Positions 23,966-33,744 of a stretch of DNA of 64,000 bases are shown piece by piece. Source of the DNA: Klebsiella indica (GTDB lineage: Bacteria; Pseudomonadota; Gammaproteobacteria; Enterobacterales; Enterobacteriaceae); contig NZ_VCHQ01000020.1 in assembly GCF_005860775.1 (NCBI RefSeq), positions 1 through 64,000 of the forward strand, given 5' to 3'. The notes below the pieces were generated by a model. It was not told the origin of the DNA, did not search any database, and was given only the letters and a program-made list of their open reading frames with translations. Position 1 is the stretch's first letter. Each line of letters starts with the position of its first letter. The position numbers and the translations under genes are program-made.

Positions 23966-25105
23966 CCCGGGTGGCGGCTACGCCTTACCCGGGCTACTCG
24001 TCCTTCAGACGGCTGAGGCCCCGTAGCCCCGGTAAGCGCAGCGCCACCGGGGGATGAGAGGCCAGTTTTGACTACCATGCCACATTCTCGTCAGGTGGCG
24101 GCTGGCGCCTTACCTGACCTACAAATTCATGAATACCGGGCTCCCGTCTTTCAGATGGCTGAGGACCCGTAGCCCCGGTAAGCGCAGCGCCACCGGGGGA
24201 TGAGAGGCCGGTTTTAGCTACCATGCCCGTATTTTTGTCAGGTGGCGGATGGTGTTTTACCTGACCTACACTGACCTACAAACCCCATAAATATAAGCCC
24301 TGCGCCACCGGTTCCGTTCACCGTAATCCCGCAGAAAATGAACTACCGTCGCCCGTGAACGGGTAAAGGGGGAGAAAACCGTCTCCCCCTTTACAATCCC
24401 CGCGGTCCCGCAAAGAAACCGGTGCTGCGCACTGCGCTCACCTCCCGGCCCTCAGCCTGCGGTCGGCTCAACTCGACGGCCTGTCTCGATTCGCCTCTGG
24501 CCGCCATCCCTGGCGTCCAGCCCTTGTCTTCGGGTCTCCGGTTCGCCGGTTTCAGCGGGCACCAGGGCATCGCTGCGAGTTTTGTGGTTTCAGCAGGGTA
24601 TTCGTCGCTGTTCGTTTTTTCAGGAGAGGTTCTGTGTTTTATCACCCTCAGCGGCCAGACAGTTCCAGGTTTACTGCGGGCTCACCGCATGGGGGTTGGG
24701 CGCATCAGGGAAACCTGGCGGGAACGCAGGCGCACATCCAGGACTGGCCGCCAGGACGGCGGCCAGAGGGCGTGTCGAGACAGGACAAAATTGCCCGGAG
24801 CAATTTTGAACAGCGCTTGCGCTGGCCCTGAAAGGGCGAGTCCCAGGGATGGGACGAGTAATCACGAGTCCCGCCCGGTCCGCCAGATGAAGCCGGAGTG
24901 GAGCGGACCGCGAAGCGGCAGGTTTCCAGCGCAATGCCGTTCACCGGCTGTGGAGATAACATATATCCTCGTACTGACGGTGAACGGAACAGCCCACGGA
25001 ACCGGAATATGAGGCGCCACCGGGGGATAACAGGCCGGGCCCGCATTCCTGCCAGGTGGCGGCTGGCGTGATCGACAAACCCATAAATGCAGGCCCGGGG
25101 CCAGG
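23966..25105 (+). repeat. Mosaic repeat array C (one copy of the REP-bounded long repeat)
   Basis: No gene is supported. The array opens with alternating Y-like and Z-like REPs (about 23968-24270) and then one unit in the same direction as array B. The GTAAAGGGGGAG/CTCCCCCTTTAC stem-loop is at 24363-24394, the core at 24395-24610 and the CAGTTCCAGGTTTACTGCGG core from 24659. The long hairpin block is at 24780-24860. It closes with partial REPs near 25010-25070. It fills the gap between the EF-G gene and the 3' end of sbcB. Confidence 0.85.
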
Positions 25106-25118
25106 GAAATCTCGCAAA

Positions 25119-26543
25119 TTAAACGATATCCTGCGCGTACTGCCACAGCGCCTTCAGTTGCGCCAGCTTCTCTTTATCGTCCGCGTGCTGCTGATACAGC
25201 AGTTGCAGCTCATCGGCATAGGCCTGTAGAAATTCCGGTGTAAACACCTCCCGGCGATGTTCTAACCAGCGCTGCTGCTCGGCTTCATCAAGAGTGCCGG
25301 GGAAATTACGCGCGCGATAGTTGAACAGCAGTCGCTCAATGCGCGCATCGGCGAAGGTAATATCCAGCGCCGGCAGATTACGCGGCTCGGTCTCAAGCAC
25401 GATTTTCATCGCCGCACGATCGGCATCGCTGAAAAAGCCGTTATATAACTGCGCATCGACGTTAGCGGACGGCACAAAAGGCTCGGCTTCGGCAAAAATC
25501 GCCACCACTTTCTCGCGTACCTGCGGATTGGCCCGCAGCTGCTGCGCGTTATCCAGGCAGCGCTGAATATTGATGCCTAACCGATCGGCATCCTGTGGAC
25601 GCAGGGTATTTTGCTGCGCCAGCACCGGGCATTTATTGAGGTGCACCAGCTTAATCGGCACCGCCGCCAGTTCGCCCAGATCGCTTTTTGGCGTATACAG
25701 CCGTTCACGCAACGTATCGGCGTCCAGATCCAGCAGCGGCGCAATATCCCCCGCCAGATCGACCATAATCACCGCGTTACGGTTATCCGGGTGCCACGCC
25801 AGCGGGGCCACCAGGCTGGTATTGCCGCGCGCTGCGCCGAACATGCCGGAAACATGCACCAGCGGTTTGATTTGCGGCACGTCAATCAGCGTCGCCAGCT
25901 TACGTTTGTTGCGATGGGCGTACAGATAGTCAAACAGACGCGGCTGCCGGGTTTTGACCAGTTTCGCCATCGCGATAGTGGCGTAAACGTCCGCCATGGC
26001 GTCGTGGGCGTTACTGTGCTCAATGCCGTTAGCGACGGTCAGATGCTCCAGACGGAAGCTCGGTAAGCCCTCTTCATTTTCCGGCCAGTTAATCCCTTCC
26101 GGGCGCAGCGCATAGCAGGCGCGCATCACGTCCAGCAGATCCCAACGCGAGTTGTCGTGCTGCCAGCTCCAGGCGTAAGGATCGTAAAAATTACGATAGA
26201 AAATATTACGCGTCACTTCGTCGTCGAAGCGCACGTTGTTGTAGCCGACAACGCAGGTTTTCGGCACCGTGAACAGATCGTGAATGCGGCGGGCAAAGGC
26301 GGCTTCGTTGTCGCCTTTGGCAAGGGCCTCCTGCGGAGTAATCCCGGTCACCATCACCGCCTGCGGCTGCGGCAGATAATCGTCGGCAGGCTTACAGTAG
26401 AAGACTTCTGGTTCGCCGATGATAGTGAGATCTTCATCGGTGCGGATGGCAGCAAACTGCGCCGGGCGGTCGAGTGCAGGGTGGGTGCCGAAGGTTTCGT
26501 AATCGTGGAACAAAAATCCGGGCTGGTTGGCGCTATCTTGCAT
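25119..26543 (-). CDS. sbcB: Exonuclease I (SbcB), 3'-5' single-strand DNA exonuclease
   Basis: 474 aa, normal length. It is a DnaQ-like DEDD nuclease: FHDYETFGTHPALDRPAQF holds the first Asp/Glu pair, the DLLDVMRACYALRPEGI region the second Asp, and HSNAHDAMADVYATIAMAKL the His/Asp pair. SH3-like and helical domains follow. It acts in recombination and mismatch repair and binds SSB. It is divergent from dacD, as in E. coli. Confidence 0.97.
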   Translation of the reverse strand: MQDSANQPGFLFHDYETFGTHPALDRPAQFAAIRTDEDLTIIGEPEVFYCKPADDYLPQPQAVMVTGITPQEALAKGDNEAAFARRIHDLFTVPKTCVVGYNNVRFDDEVTRNIFYRNFYDPYAWSWQHDNSRWDLLDVMRACYALRPEGINWPENEEGLPSFRLEHLTVANGIEHSNAHDAMADVYATIAMAKLVKTRQPRLFDYLYAHRNKRKLATLIDVPQIKPLVHVSGMFGAARGNTSLVAPLAWHPDNRNAVIMVDLAGDIAPLLDLDADTLRERLYTPKSDLGELAAVPIKLVHLNKCPVLAQQNTLRPQDADRLGINIQRCLDNAQQLRANPQVREKVVAIFAEAEPFVPSANVDAQLYNGFFSDADRAAMKIVLETEPRNLPALDITFADARIERLLFNYRARNFPGTLDEAEQQRWLEHRREVFTPEFLQAYADELQLLYQQHADDKEKLAQLKALWQYAQDIV

Positions 26544-26717
26544 AATCTGTTCGTTATTCCTGGTGGCAAGCAGCCATCATGGTAAACGATTTACCGGGCC
26601 ATCAGAAGGGCATCGGCTTTGCCGCGCGTCTGCGGTGTCATATTTTCTTGCAATTAATCCCTGATATAAAACGAGAAGTTCCGTAAAAAGGACGGCGAAT
26701 CTATCAATTTAGAGGAT

Positions 26718-27890
26718 ATGCTGTTGAAAGGCCGTTTGTTTATTGCTGTATCTTTGCTCGCTACGAGCGTTTCTTGCGCATTTGCCGCCAATGATTTTCC
26801 CGTCAACCTGGCGCCACCCGCCATTCAGGCCGCGTCCTGGGTGCTGATGGATTATACGACCGGTCAGGTGCTGACCGCCGGTAACGAGCACCAACAGCGC
26901 AATCCTGCCAGCCTGACCAAACTGATGACCGGCTACGTGGTGGATCGCGCCATCGATAGCCACCGCATCACGTTTGATGACATTGTCACCGTAGGAAAAG
27001 ATGCCTGGGCGCAAGGTAACCCGGTATTTAACGGCTCCTCGCTGATGTTCCTTAAACCGGGCGATCGGGTCAGCGTGCGTGATTTAAGCCGTGGGCTGAT
27101 CGTTGATTCCGGCAATGACGCCTGTGTGGCGCTGGCGGACTATGTTGCGGGCGGTCAGCCGCAGTTTGTCGCGCTAATGAATCACTACGTGGAAAAACTG
27201 CATCTGAAGGATACCCATTTCGAAACCGTCCACGGCCTGGATGCGCCGGGGCAGCACAGCTCGGCCTACGATCTGGCCGTGCTTTCCCGGGCGATCATTC
27301 ACGGCGAACCTGAGGTGTACCATATGTACAGCCAGAAGAGCCTGACGTGGAACGGTATCACTCAGCAGAACCGCAACGGGCTGCTGTGGGACAAAACCAT
27401 GAACGTCGATGGCCTGAAAACCGGCCATACCTCCGGGGCCGGATTTAATCTGATCGCTTCGGCGGTGGACGGTCATCGTCGGCTGATAGCGGTAGTCATG
27501 GGCGCCGACAGCGCAAAAGGGCGTGAACAGCAGGCGGCGAAGCTGTTGCACTGGGGCCAGCAAAACTTCGACACGGTGCAGGTGCTGCAAAACGGTAAAC
27601 AGGTCGGCGTTGAGCGCATCTGGTATGGCGATAAAGAGCGGATTAAGCTGGGGACCGATCAGGACTTCTGGCTGGCGTTGCCAAAGTCGGAGGTGCCGCG
27701 CATCAAAGCGAAATATGTGCTGGATAAAAAAGAGCTGGAAGCGCCGATTGCCGCTCATCAGCGGGTCGGCGAAATCTCGCTCTACGATGGGGATAAAGAG
27801 GTGGCCCACTGGCCGCTGGTGACGCTGGAAAGCGTTGGCAAGGGCAGTGTGTTCTCACGCTTCAGCGATTATCTGCATCAGAAGCTGTAA
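26718..27890 (+). CDS. dacD: D-alanyl-D-alanine carboxypeptidase DacD (penicillin-binding protein 6b)
   Basis: 390 aa with a Sec signal peptide (LFIAVSLLATSVSCAFA, cleavage near residue 24). Active-site motifs: SLTK (SxxK) after NPA, SGN in IVDSGNDAC, and KTG in LKTGHTSGAG. The C-terminal domain ends in an amphipathic tail that ties the protein to the inner membrane from the periplasm. It trims pentapeptides in peptidoglycan. It is close to E. coli DacD over its length. Confidence 0.96.
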   Translation: MLLKGRLFIAVSLLATSVSCAFAANDFPVNLAPPAIQAASWVLMDYTTGQVLTAGNEHQQRNPASLTKLMTGYVVDRAIDSHRITFDDIVTVGKDAWAQGNPVFNGSSLMFLKPGDRVSVRDLSRGLIVDSGNDACVALADYVAGGQPQFVALMNHYVEKLHLKDTHFETVHGLDAPGQHSSAYDLAVLSRAIIHGEPEVYHMYSQKSLTWNGITQQNRNGLLWDKTMNVDGLKTGHTSGAGFNLIASAVDGHRRLIAVVMGADSAKGREQQAAKLLHWGQQNFDTVQVLQNGKQVGVERIWYGDKERIKLGTDQDFWLALPKSEVPRIKAKYVLDKKELEAPIAAHQRVGEISLYDGDKEVAHWPLVTLESVGKGSVFSRFSDYLHQKL

Positions 27891-27897
27891 CTCTCCT

Positions 27898-27918
27898 GCC
27901 GCTCCGTTCCGGAGCGGC
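27898..27918. terminator. Hairpin after dacD, probable terminator
   Basis: GCCGCTCCG-TTC-CGGAGCGGC follows the dacD stop by 8 bases. The downstream T content is weak (ATCTCGTATTT). Confidence 0.5.
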
Positions 27919-28107
27919 ATCTCGTATTTCGCCCGGCGGCTATGGGATGACCGTCAATGCTATCATTGGGTTACATAAGGTTGTCGCAGTCCGGCATTCA
28001 GTGAAGCAGAGATTTATCCCTTCTGTCGACAAGGTTTCTTACATTCGCGTGATGCCTGCGGTGAAAAAGCGGTTACAATTGGTTTTTTCGTTGTGTCGGA
28101 GTGGGTT

Positions 28108-29166
28108 GTGCGCACGGATAAATCACTTAAGCCATTTGAAATTCGGCTGTATCGCCATTACCGCATCGTTCATGGCGTGCGAATAGCGCTGGCCTTTGTG
28201 CTCACCTTTATGCTGGTGCGCCTGCTGAACATACCGGAAGGGACCTGGCCTCTCATCACTCTGGTGGTGGTGATGGGGCCAATCTCTTTCTGGGGTAACG
28301 TGGTACCGCGTGCGTTTCAGCGTATTGGCGGCACGATCCTCGGCTCGGCCCTCGGGCTGGTGGCGCTGAAGCTGGAGCTTATCGCGCTGCCCGCCATGCT
28401 GCTATGGTGCGCGGCGGCGATGTTCCTCTGCGGTTGGCTGGCCCTTGGCAAAAAGCCCTACCAGGCGCTGCTGATTGGCATTACGCTGGCGGTGGTGGTG
28501 GGTGCGCCGCCGGGAGATATGACCACCGCGTTGTGGCGAAGCGGCGACGTTATCTTCGGCTCTCTGCTGGCGATGCTGTTTACCGGTATCTGGCCGCAGC
28601 GGGCGTTTTTGCACTGGCGCATCCAGATGGCCAGCTACGTCACCGCTTTCAACCGGCTGTATCAGGCAGGATTTTCGCCAAACCTTGTTGAGCGTCCGCG
28701 GCTGGAAAAGCATCTGCAAAAGGTGCTCAATGATGTGGTGAAAATGCGCGGTCTGATCACCCCGGCCAGTAAAGAAACGCACATTCAGAAAGCTATCTTC
28801 GAGGCGATTCAGACCGTCAGCCGTAATCTGGTATGCATGCTGGAATTGCAAATCAATGCTTACTGGGCCTCTCGTCCCGGCCATTTTGTCATGCTTAATG
28901 CGCATACGCTGCGCGAAACTCAGCAAATGACTCAGCAAACGTTGCTCACCATCGCCCACGCGCTGTATGAAGGGAACCCGCAGCCGATTCTCGCCAACAA
29001 CGAAAAACTGAATGAAATTGTGGCTGAACTGCGCCAGCTGATTAAAGAGCAGCAGGATGAGAATTTCTCCGAAACGCCAATCCACGGCTATGTCTGGTTA
29101 ACCATAGAGCTGGCGCGTCAGCTCGAACTGCTGTCGCATTTGATTTGTCGGGCATTGCGTAAATAA
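28108..29166 (+). CDS. yeeA: YeeA, FUSC-type inner membrane protein
   Basis: 352 aa from GTG 28108 (VRTDKSLKPFEIRLYRHYR), chosen because GGAG sits 6 bases upstream and the length then equals E. coli YeeA; a GTG at 28093 is possible. About six membrane segments fall in residues 20-160 (for example IALAFVLTFMLVRLL, WPLITLVVVMGPISFW), followed by a cytoplasmic helical domain, as in the FUSC/aromatic acid exporter-like family. The substrate is unknown. In E. coli sbmC lies between dacD and yeeA; it is absent here. Confidence 0.93.
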   Translation: MRTDKSLKPFEIRLYRHYRIVHGVRIALAFVLTFMLVRLLNIPEGTWPLITLVVVMGPISFWGNVVPRAFQRIGGTILGSALGLVALKLELIALPAMLLWCAAAMFLCGWLALGKKPYQALLIGITLAVVVGAPPGDMTTALWRSGDVIFGSLLAMLFTGIWPQRAFLHWRIQMASYVTAFNRLYQAGFSPNLVERPRLEKHLQKVLNDVVKMRGLITPASKETHIQKAIFEAIQTVSRNLVCMLELQINAYWASRPGHFVMLNAHTLRETQQMTQQTLLTIAHALYEGNPQPILANNEKLNEIVAELRQLIKEQQDENFSETPIHGYVWLTIELARQLELLSHLICRALRK

Positions 29167-29413
29167 AGACGAGATATCAGAGAGATATCAGGTTACTGAC
29201 AACGTGCGTTGTGCTGCCATTGCCGCGAAATGACACGTTGTCGGTTGTCTGATGTGTGTGATTTGTCCTGTCGCTTGCTTCGATTCAGCCGCATTTAGGG
29301 TTATGATAAACGCAAGGGAAAAAATATTGTCATCAGCGGCTGCGAACAGTTATGTTAGCCCTATAGGGTAGCCGCTTTAACGAATCCGAATCTCAAATAT
29401 CAGGGGTATAAAA

Positions 29414-29749
29414 ATGGAAACAACTAAGCCTTCTTTTCAGGACGTACTGGAGTTTGTTCGTCTGTACCGTCGTAAGAACAAACTGCAGCGTGAAATTCAG
29501 GACGTTGAGAAAAAGATCCGTGATAACCAAAAACGTGTCCTGCTGCTGGACAACCTCAGTGACTACATCAAGCCCGGCATGAGCGTTGAAGCTATTCAGG
29601 GCATTATTGCCAGCATGAAGAGCGATTATGAAGATCGCGTTGATGATTACATCATCAAAAATGCTGAAATCTCCAAAGAACGTCGCGACATCTCTAAAAA
29701 ACTGAAAGTGATGGGGGAAGCCAAAGCAGAAGAGAAATCTGGCGAGTAA
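29414..29749 (+). CDS. tmaR: TmaR (YeeX), polar PTS-organising protein
   Basis: 111 aa, nearly all helical with a coiled-coil middle ([21 protein letters not shown]). It is almost identical to E. coli YeeX/TmaR, which clusters at the cell pole and sequesters PTS enzyme I there. The C-terminal tail ([11 protein letters not shown]) varies. It is a single gene with its own 247-bp upstream region, in which I see nothing else certain. Confidence 0.95.
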   Translation: METTKPSFQDVLEFVRLYRRKNKLQREIQDVEKKIRDNQKRVLLLDNLSDYIKPGMSVEAIQGIIASMKSDYEDRVDDYIIKNAEISKERRDISKKLKVMGEAKAEEKSGE

Positions 29750-29941
29750 TCCGTTATTAGCGCTCCGGCGGCTTTCGCTGCCGGAATCCCGTCCTTCACT
29801 GCGGCATCCTCTCTTCACTCCCGGGCAAAAGCCGCCCTCAAGCGCTGAACCTTTTCGCCGGAATTTGGTATACTCCCGCCGTAAACATATTGATATCGGA
29901 AGGGTTTATCTTATGCTGTTCCTGCAACAGGTCCCGCCGCG

Positions 29942-30139
29942 ATGATACTGATTACCGGCGGTGCGCGTAGCGGCCAACGCCGTGATGCCGAATCTTTACT
30001 CAATTCTTTTGTCTCGGCGATCTATATCGCGACGTCCTGGATTTCCGATAACCAAATCGCCGCCCGCATTCAGCACCATCGTGATACCCGTCTGGCCCAC
30101 TGGCGTCTGGAAGAGCGCAGCGCAGATTTTTCCGCGTAA
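29942..30139 (+). pseudogene. cobU: Remnant of cobU (adenosylcobinamide kinase / guanylyltransferase)
   Basis: 65 codons that align with the start of CobU (usual length about 180): ILITGGARSGQRRDAESLL, IYIATSWISDNQIAARIQHHRD and LAHWRLEERS. Then the frame stops and the rest of the gene is missing before cobS. The P-loop is also spoiled: GARSGKS of working CobU reads GARSGQR, losing the lysine. So both a large deletion and a point change mark it as dead. Confidence 0.85.
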
Positions 30140-30219
30140 CCGCAACGCGGATAACGCAGATTGTGGTCGGTGATAAATAACCGCTGACCGTGGAATTTAT
30201 CGACGGGGGTCCTCTTTCA

Positions 30220-30960
30220 ATGATTAAGTCTTTTTTTGTCGCATTATCGTTTATCAGCCGATTACCGGTGCCGGCACGTTTATCCCAGGGGCTGGAGATC
30301 GAACAATATCAGCGCAGTATCGTCACTTTTCCCTTTGTCGGCTTGCTGCTGGGGGCCATCAGCGGCGCAGTGGCGATGCTGCTCCAGCCGTGGTGCGGCG
30401 GACCGCTTGCCGCGCTGCTTGGCGTGCTGACGCTGGCGCTGCTGACCGGCGGCTTCCATCTTGATGGCCTGGCGGACACCTGCGATGGCATTTTCTCTGC
30501 CCGTCGTCGTGAACGGATGCTGGAAATTATGCGCGATAGCCGATTAGGTACCCACGGCGGCCTGGCGCTGATCTTTGTACTGGTCGCGAAAGTGCTGGCG
30601 ATCGCCGAAGTGTCTCTGCGTGGTACATCGGCGGTTTTTGCGCTGGCGTCCGCCTGCGCCGTGGGGCGCGGCATGGTGGTGGCGCTGATGTATCGTCAGC
30701 GTTATGCCCGGGAAGAGGGACTGGGTAATCTGTTTATCGGCAAAATTACGCTGCGTCAGACGCTGATCGCCCTGGGGATAGCTGTGGTACTGGCGACGCT
30801 GCTGCTTGGGGTCAGCGGTCTGCGGGCGGCAATGATCACGCTGGTGCTGGTCTGGGGACTGGGCATGGCGCTGAAGCGCACCCTGGGAGGGCAAACCGGC
30901 GACACCCTGGGCGCGGCGATTGAACTGGGCGAAGTGATATTTCTGCTGGCCCTGCTGTAG
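30220..30960 (+). CDS. cobS: CobS, adenosylcobinamide-GDP ribazoletransferase
   Basis: 246 aa from ATG 30220 ([18 protein letters not shown]). It is a membrane enzyme that joins adenosylcobinamide-GDP to alpha-ribazole in the last steps of cobalamin synthesis. The family motif [34 protein letters not shown]-type stretch is at about residues 80-110, with several hydrophobic helices. It follows a broken cobU, and no cobT is found after it. The frame is intact, but it looks like the last survivor of a decaying cobUST group unless the others lie elsewhere. Confidence 0.93.
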   Translation: MIKSFFVALSFISRLPVPARLSQGLEIEQYQRSIVTFPFVGLLLGAISGAVAMLLQPWCGGPLAALLGVLTLALLTGGFHLDGLADTCDGIFSARRRERMLEIMRDSRLGTHGGLALIFVLVAKVLAIAEVSLRGTSAVFALASACAVGRGMVVALMYRQRYAREEGLGNLFIGKITLRQTLIALGIAVVLATLLLGVSGLRAAMITLVLVWGLGMALKRTLGGQTGDTLGAAIELGEVIFLLALL

Positions 30961-31039
30961 GCGCGGCAGGAGAGAGTATCAGACGCGCCCGGATGCGGTG
31001 TGTCAGGCGCCGCTTCCGGGGCATTGTCCGGGCGTACGC

Positions 31040-32149
31040 TTACAGCGCGTTTTGCCATACGCGCTGCGGCAGCAGATAAACGTCCGCTGGCACGTTCATC
31101 CCATCGGTAACGATATGCTGAATGCCGCTGGCCATCACCGCCAGGGTGACATCGAAAGCGTTCAGGCTATCGCCAAAACCGGCTGTCAGGTTGAGCATCG
31201 AACCGTTAGCCATCAGATACAGGGTTTTATTGTCCATCCGGTAGGCGTTAATATACGGCATCACCTCGGTATGACTGAACTGATGCAGATACCCGCAGTC
31301 AATCTCCTCCGCCACGTGACCCACGTTGAGGATAAAGACCCCATCTTTAGTTTTATCCAGCGCCTCGCGATTAACCACTTTTTTGCCGCCGGTCGCGGTG
31401 GCGACGACATCCGCCAGGGCAATCGCCTGCTGTAGTTCAACGACATGCCAGCCATCGTAGGCCGCCTGTAATCGCCGCGCCGGGTCGATTTCCGCCACCA
31501 TTACCTGACCGCCGAAAGCTTTAGCCGCCGCCGCGACGCCCTGGCCGACCAGACCATAGCCGATGACCAGCACTTTTTTCTCGTGCAGGGTCAGGTGGGT
31601 CGTCTGGAAGAAGGTGTGCCAGGCGGTCAGACCGACCATATGACGGTTATGGAGCCCTTCTTTAACCGGCAAATCATCCCAGTTAAAAATGGGATAGCCA
31701 GGACGGATATCACCCAGGCGACTGACGCCGGAGCCGGTCGCTTCAAGCCCGGCCACGACGTTACCGAACTCTCCGCGCTGATGTAGCAGGGTGGTAATAT
31801 CCGCGCCCATTTCACACAGGTGCGTTGGTTGCCAGGCAATCGCTTTTTCCCAGGATTGTCGCCAGTCGGCGTCGCTCATATTGCGCCATGCGCAGGCTTC
31901 TGCGCCGCGTTCCACCAGCCAGGCAACCACCTCATCCTGCACCGTCGTTGGGTTGCAGGTGGTGAGGAAAACCCGGGCTCCCTTTGCCAGAATGCCTTGC
32001 ACCAGCGGGATCATTTTCATGTCAAGGTGCATACAGCAGGCCAGACGAACCTGACTGAGATCGGGAAGCGCAGCGACCTGCCGCAGAGTGCGCGGCATGT
32101 TCTGACAGGCCCATGCCACTTCTTTTTCTAAGTGTGTTTTGTAATTCAA
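31040..32149 (-). CDS. S-adenosylhomocysteine hydrolase-like protein
   Basis: 369 aa with the two-domain plan of AdoHcy hydrolase: a substrate part (ACCMHLDMKMIPLVQGIL, TTCNPTTVQDEVVAWL, VVAGLEATGSGVSRL) and an NAD-binding Rossmann part with VLVIGYGLVGQGVAAAAKAFG at about residues 195-215. It is shorter than true hydrolases (about 420-470 aa), lacking the C-terminal lysine/tyrosine tail. In the segment matching human K186-S-K-F-D190-N191 it reads K-E-G-L-H-N, so the second catalytic Asp is His. Enteric bacteria normally use Pfs/LuxS for AdoHcy. The start codon seems to be TTG; it is uncertain and no strong ribosome site is seen. Enzyme activity is not assured. Confidence 0.75.
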   Translation of the reverse strand: MNYKTHLEKEVAWACQNMPRTLRQVAALPDLSQVRLACCMHLDMKMIPLVQGILAKGARVFLTTCNPTTVQDEVVAWLVERGAEACAWRNMSDADWRQSWEKAIAWQPTHLCEMGADITTLLHQRGEFGNVVAGLEATGSGVSRLGDIRPGYPIFNWDDLPVKEGLHNRHMVGLTAWHTFFQTTHLTLHEKKVLVIGYGLVGQGVAAAAKAFGGQVMVAEIDPARRLQAAYDGWHVVELQQAIALADVVATATGGKKVVNREALDKTKDGVFILNVGHVAEEIDCGYLHQFSHTEVMPYINAYRMDNKTLYLMANGSMLNLTAGFGDSLNAFDVTLAVMASGIQHIVTDGMNVPADVYLLPQRVWQNAL

Positions 32150-32322
32150 TGTGTTTAACCTTCAGTCCAGAGAGTGGGGAAATCCCGGTGGAAGAGGGTG
32201 AGTTTAGCCTGGAGTGGCAGGCGGGCGAATTATTATATTCACCGAGTGAATTCAGATGGCTGGCAAGGTGACTTTTCAGGAATTGCGCGCGGCGCTACGC
32301 CAGCGCGCAGTGACGAAACCGC

Positions 32323-32712
32323 CTAAAGCTCGCCGGTGATGTACTGTGCAACGCCGTGGGCAAAACTCCAGTCGCCCTTGTGGTTGCTTATCACCGAAAT
32401 CATCAGGTCCTCGCCGCTTATCCCGCAGTGTTCCTGAAGCTCAGCCTGCAGCACGGCATAAAAAGTCTGCTTCTGCTGTTCGCTGCGTGGGCTGGTATAG
32501 ACCCTCACCACAACCACGTTTTTACTCCGCGTCAGCCCCAGACCGGTATCTTCAATGATCATATGGTGAGCTTTATTTTCGTGAACAATCTGGTAGCGAT
32601 CGCGCGCCGGCACGTTGAATGCCTGCACGACAGCCCGGTGCGCCGCATCAAGCAGGGTTTTGATTTCGCTTTCGGTACGGCCTTCAATGATATCAAATGT
32701 CAGTAATGGCAT
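32323..32712 (-). CDS. Tautomerase-superfamily protein
   Basis: 129 aa beginning MPLLTFDIIEGRTESEIKTLL. After Met removal Pro1, the catalytic base of the 4-oxalocrotonate tautomerase superfamily, is free. It has a double beta-alpha-beta layout over the whole length, as in the larger family members. The substrate is unknown. It is divergent from a LysR-type gene 114 bp away, which probably controls it, and lies 173 bp upstream of the hydrolase-like gene in the same direction. Confidence 0.8.
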   Translation of the reverse strand: MPLLTFDIIEGRTESEIKTLLDAAHRAVVQAFNVPARDRYQIVHENKAHHMIIEDTGLGLTRSKNVVVVRVYTSPRSEQQKQTFYAVLQAELQEHCGISGEDLMISVISNHKGDWSFAHGVAQYITGEL

Positions 32713-32826
32713 AGCAGATGCGCCTTATTGTCGGGTTAATAATTCTTGAAAGTGATGCTAACCAATGCTGACGCGGGTAAAAACCGCTATATTTGAATTC
32801 ATTGTTTTCCTGTGTGAACAATCCAT

Positions 32827-33744
32827 ATGAGCGACATTCGTCCTGAAATATACTGGACTCATCTGTACTGGCTTACGGTACTGGAGGAGCAGAAAAGCTA
32901 TACCCGCGCCGCAGAAAAGCTGGCGGTCAGCAAATCGGCCATTAGTCAGAAAATTAGCGAGCTGGAACGGGTGACCGGTAAAACGCTGGTGCACCGCACG
33001 ACCCGCAGCGTCACCCTCAGCGATGATGGCCTGCGGCTGGTGGCGGAGCTTAATGAGCCTTTTGGGCAAATTCGTGAGATCTTTACCGGCACCTGCGATG
33101 AAGAGGGCGGGCCGCTGCGCGGGACGCTACGCCTGACTGCGCCGGTAGCATTTTCGCGCCAGCAACTGGTCCCGGCGATCACGCCCTTTCTGCATCAGCA
33201 CCCGCAGCTTCATCTCCAGCTGGAGGTCACTGACCGTCTGATCTCGCTGGCCAGCGAAGGGTTTGACCTCGCCATTCGGCACTGTCGCCGTGAACTGCTG
33301 CCGGAAACGCATGTCGCCTGGCCGCTGTGCCGGACGGCGACGCTGGTTGTCGCATCGGCGGATTATATTCGCCGCTTTGGCCGCCCGGACTCGCCTGAGG
33401 CATTGCGCCAGCATCAGTGTCTGACCTATCCGCGCGGGCCGCAAAGCCCGCACTGGACCTTTGAACGTGGCGATGAGCGGGTGAGCGTGAAGGTGCAGGG
33501 GCCGTTTGCCACCAACAATAGCGAATCCCTGCGGGATGCGGTACTGGCGGGGTTGGGGATTGCGCTGCTGCCGGATTTCAGCGCCAGAGAGGCGATTGGC
33601 CGTGGGCTGGTGCAGGAACTGCTGCCGGACTGGCGACCGGTGGATGTCTTTGCCGAAAATCTTTACGTCATTCGCCCCTATGCGCCACGCGTATCGCGGG
33701 CGGTAGAGACCTTTAGCCGCTATCTGAAGGCGACCTTCAGCTGA
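32827..33744 (+). CDS. LysR-family transcriptional regulator
   Basis: 305 aa. The N-terminal HTH is at about residues 18-60 (SYTRAAEKLAVSKSAISQKISELE). The effector-binding domain is about 95-300, of the CrgA/YhjC-like subgroup (GTLRLTAPVAFSRQQLVPAI, FDLAIRHC). Its position, divergent from the tautomerase gene, suggests it regulates that gene and perhaps the hydrolase-like one. The 3' end overlaps the end of the ligase-family gene by 8 bp (convergent). Confidence 0.88.
   Translation: MSDIRPEIYWTHLYWLTVLEEQKSYTRAAEKLAVSKSAISQKISELERVTGKTLVHRTTRSVTLSDDGLRLVAELNEPFGQIREIFTGTCDEEGGPLRGTLRLTAPVAFSRQQLVPAITPFLHQHPQLHLQLEVTDRLISLASEGFDLAIRHCRRELLPETHVAWPLCRTATLVVASADYIRRFGRPDSPEALRQHQCLTYPRGPQSPHWTFERGDERVSVKVQGPFATNNSESLRDAVLAGLGIALLPDFSAREAIGRGLVQELLPDWRPVDVFAENLYVIRPYAPRVSRAVETFSRYLKATFS

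Noticed and set aside
24422-25046. Open frames in array C resembling those in arrays A and B
   Set aside because: Same repeat modules; no protein feature and no ribosome site.
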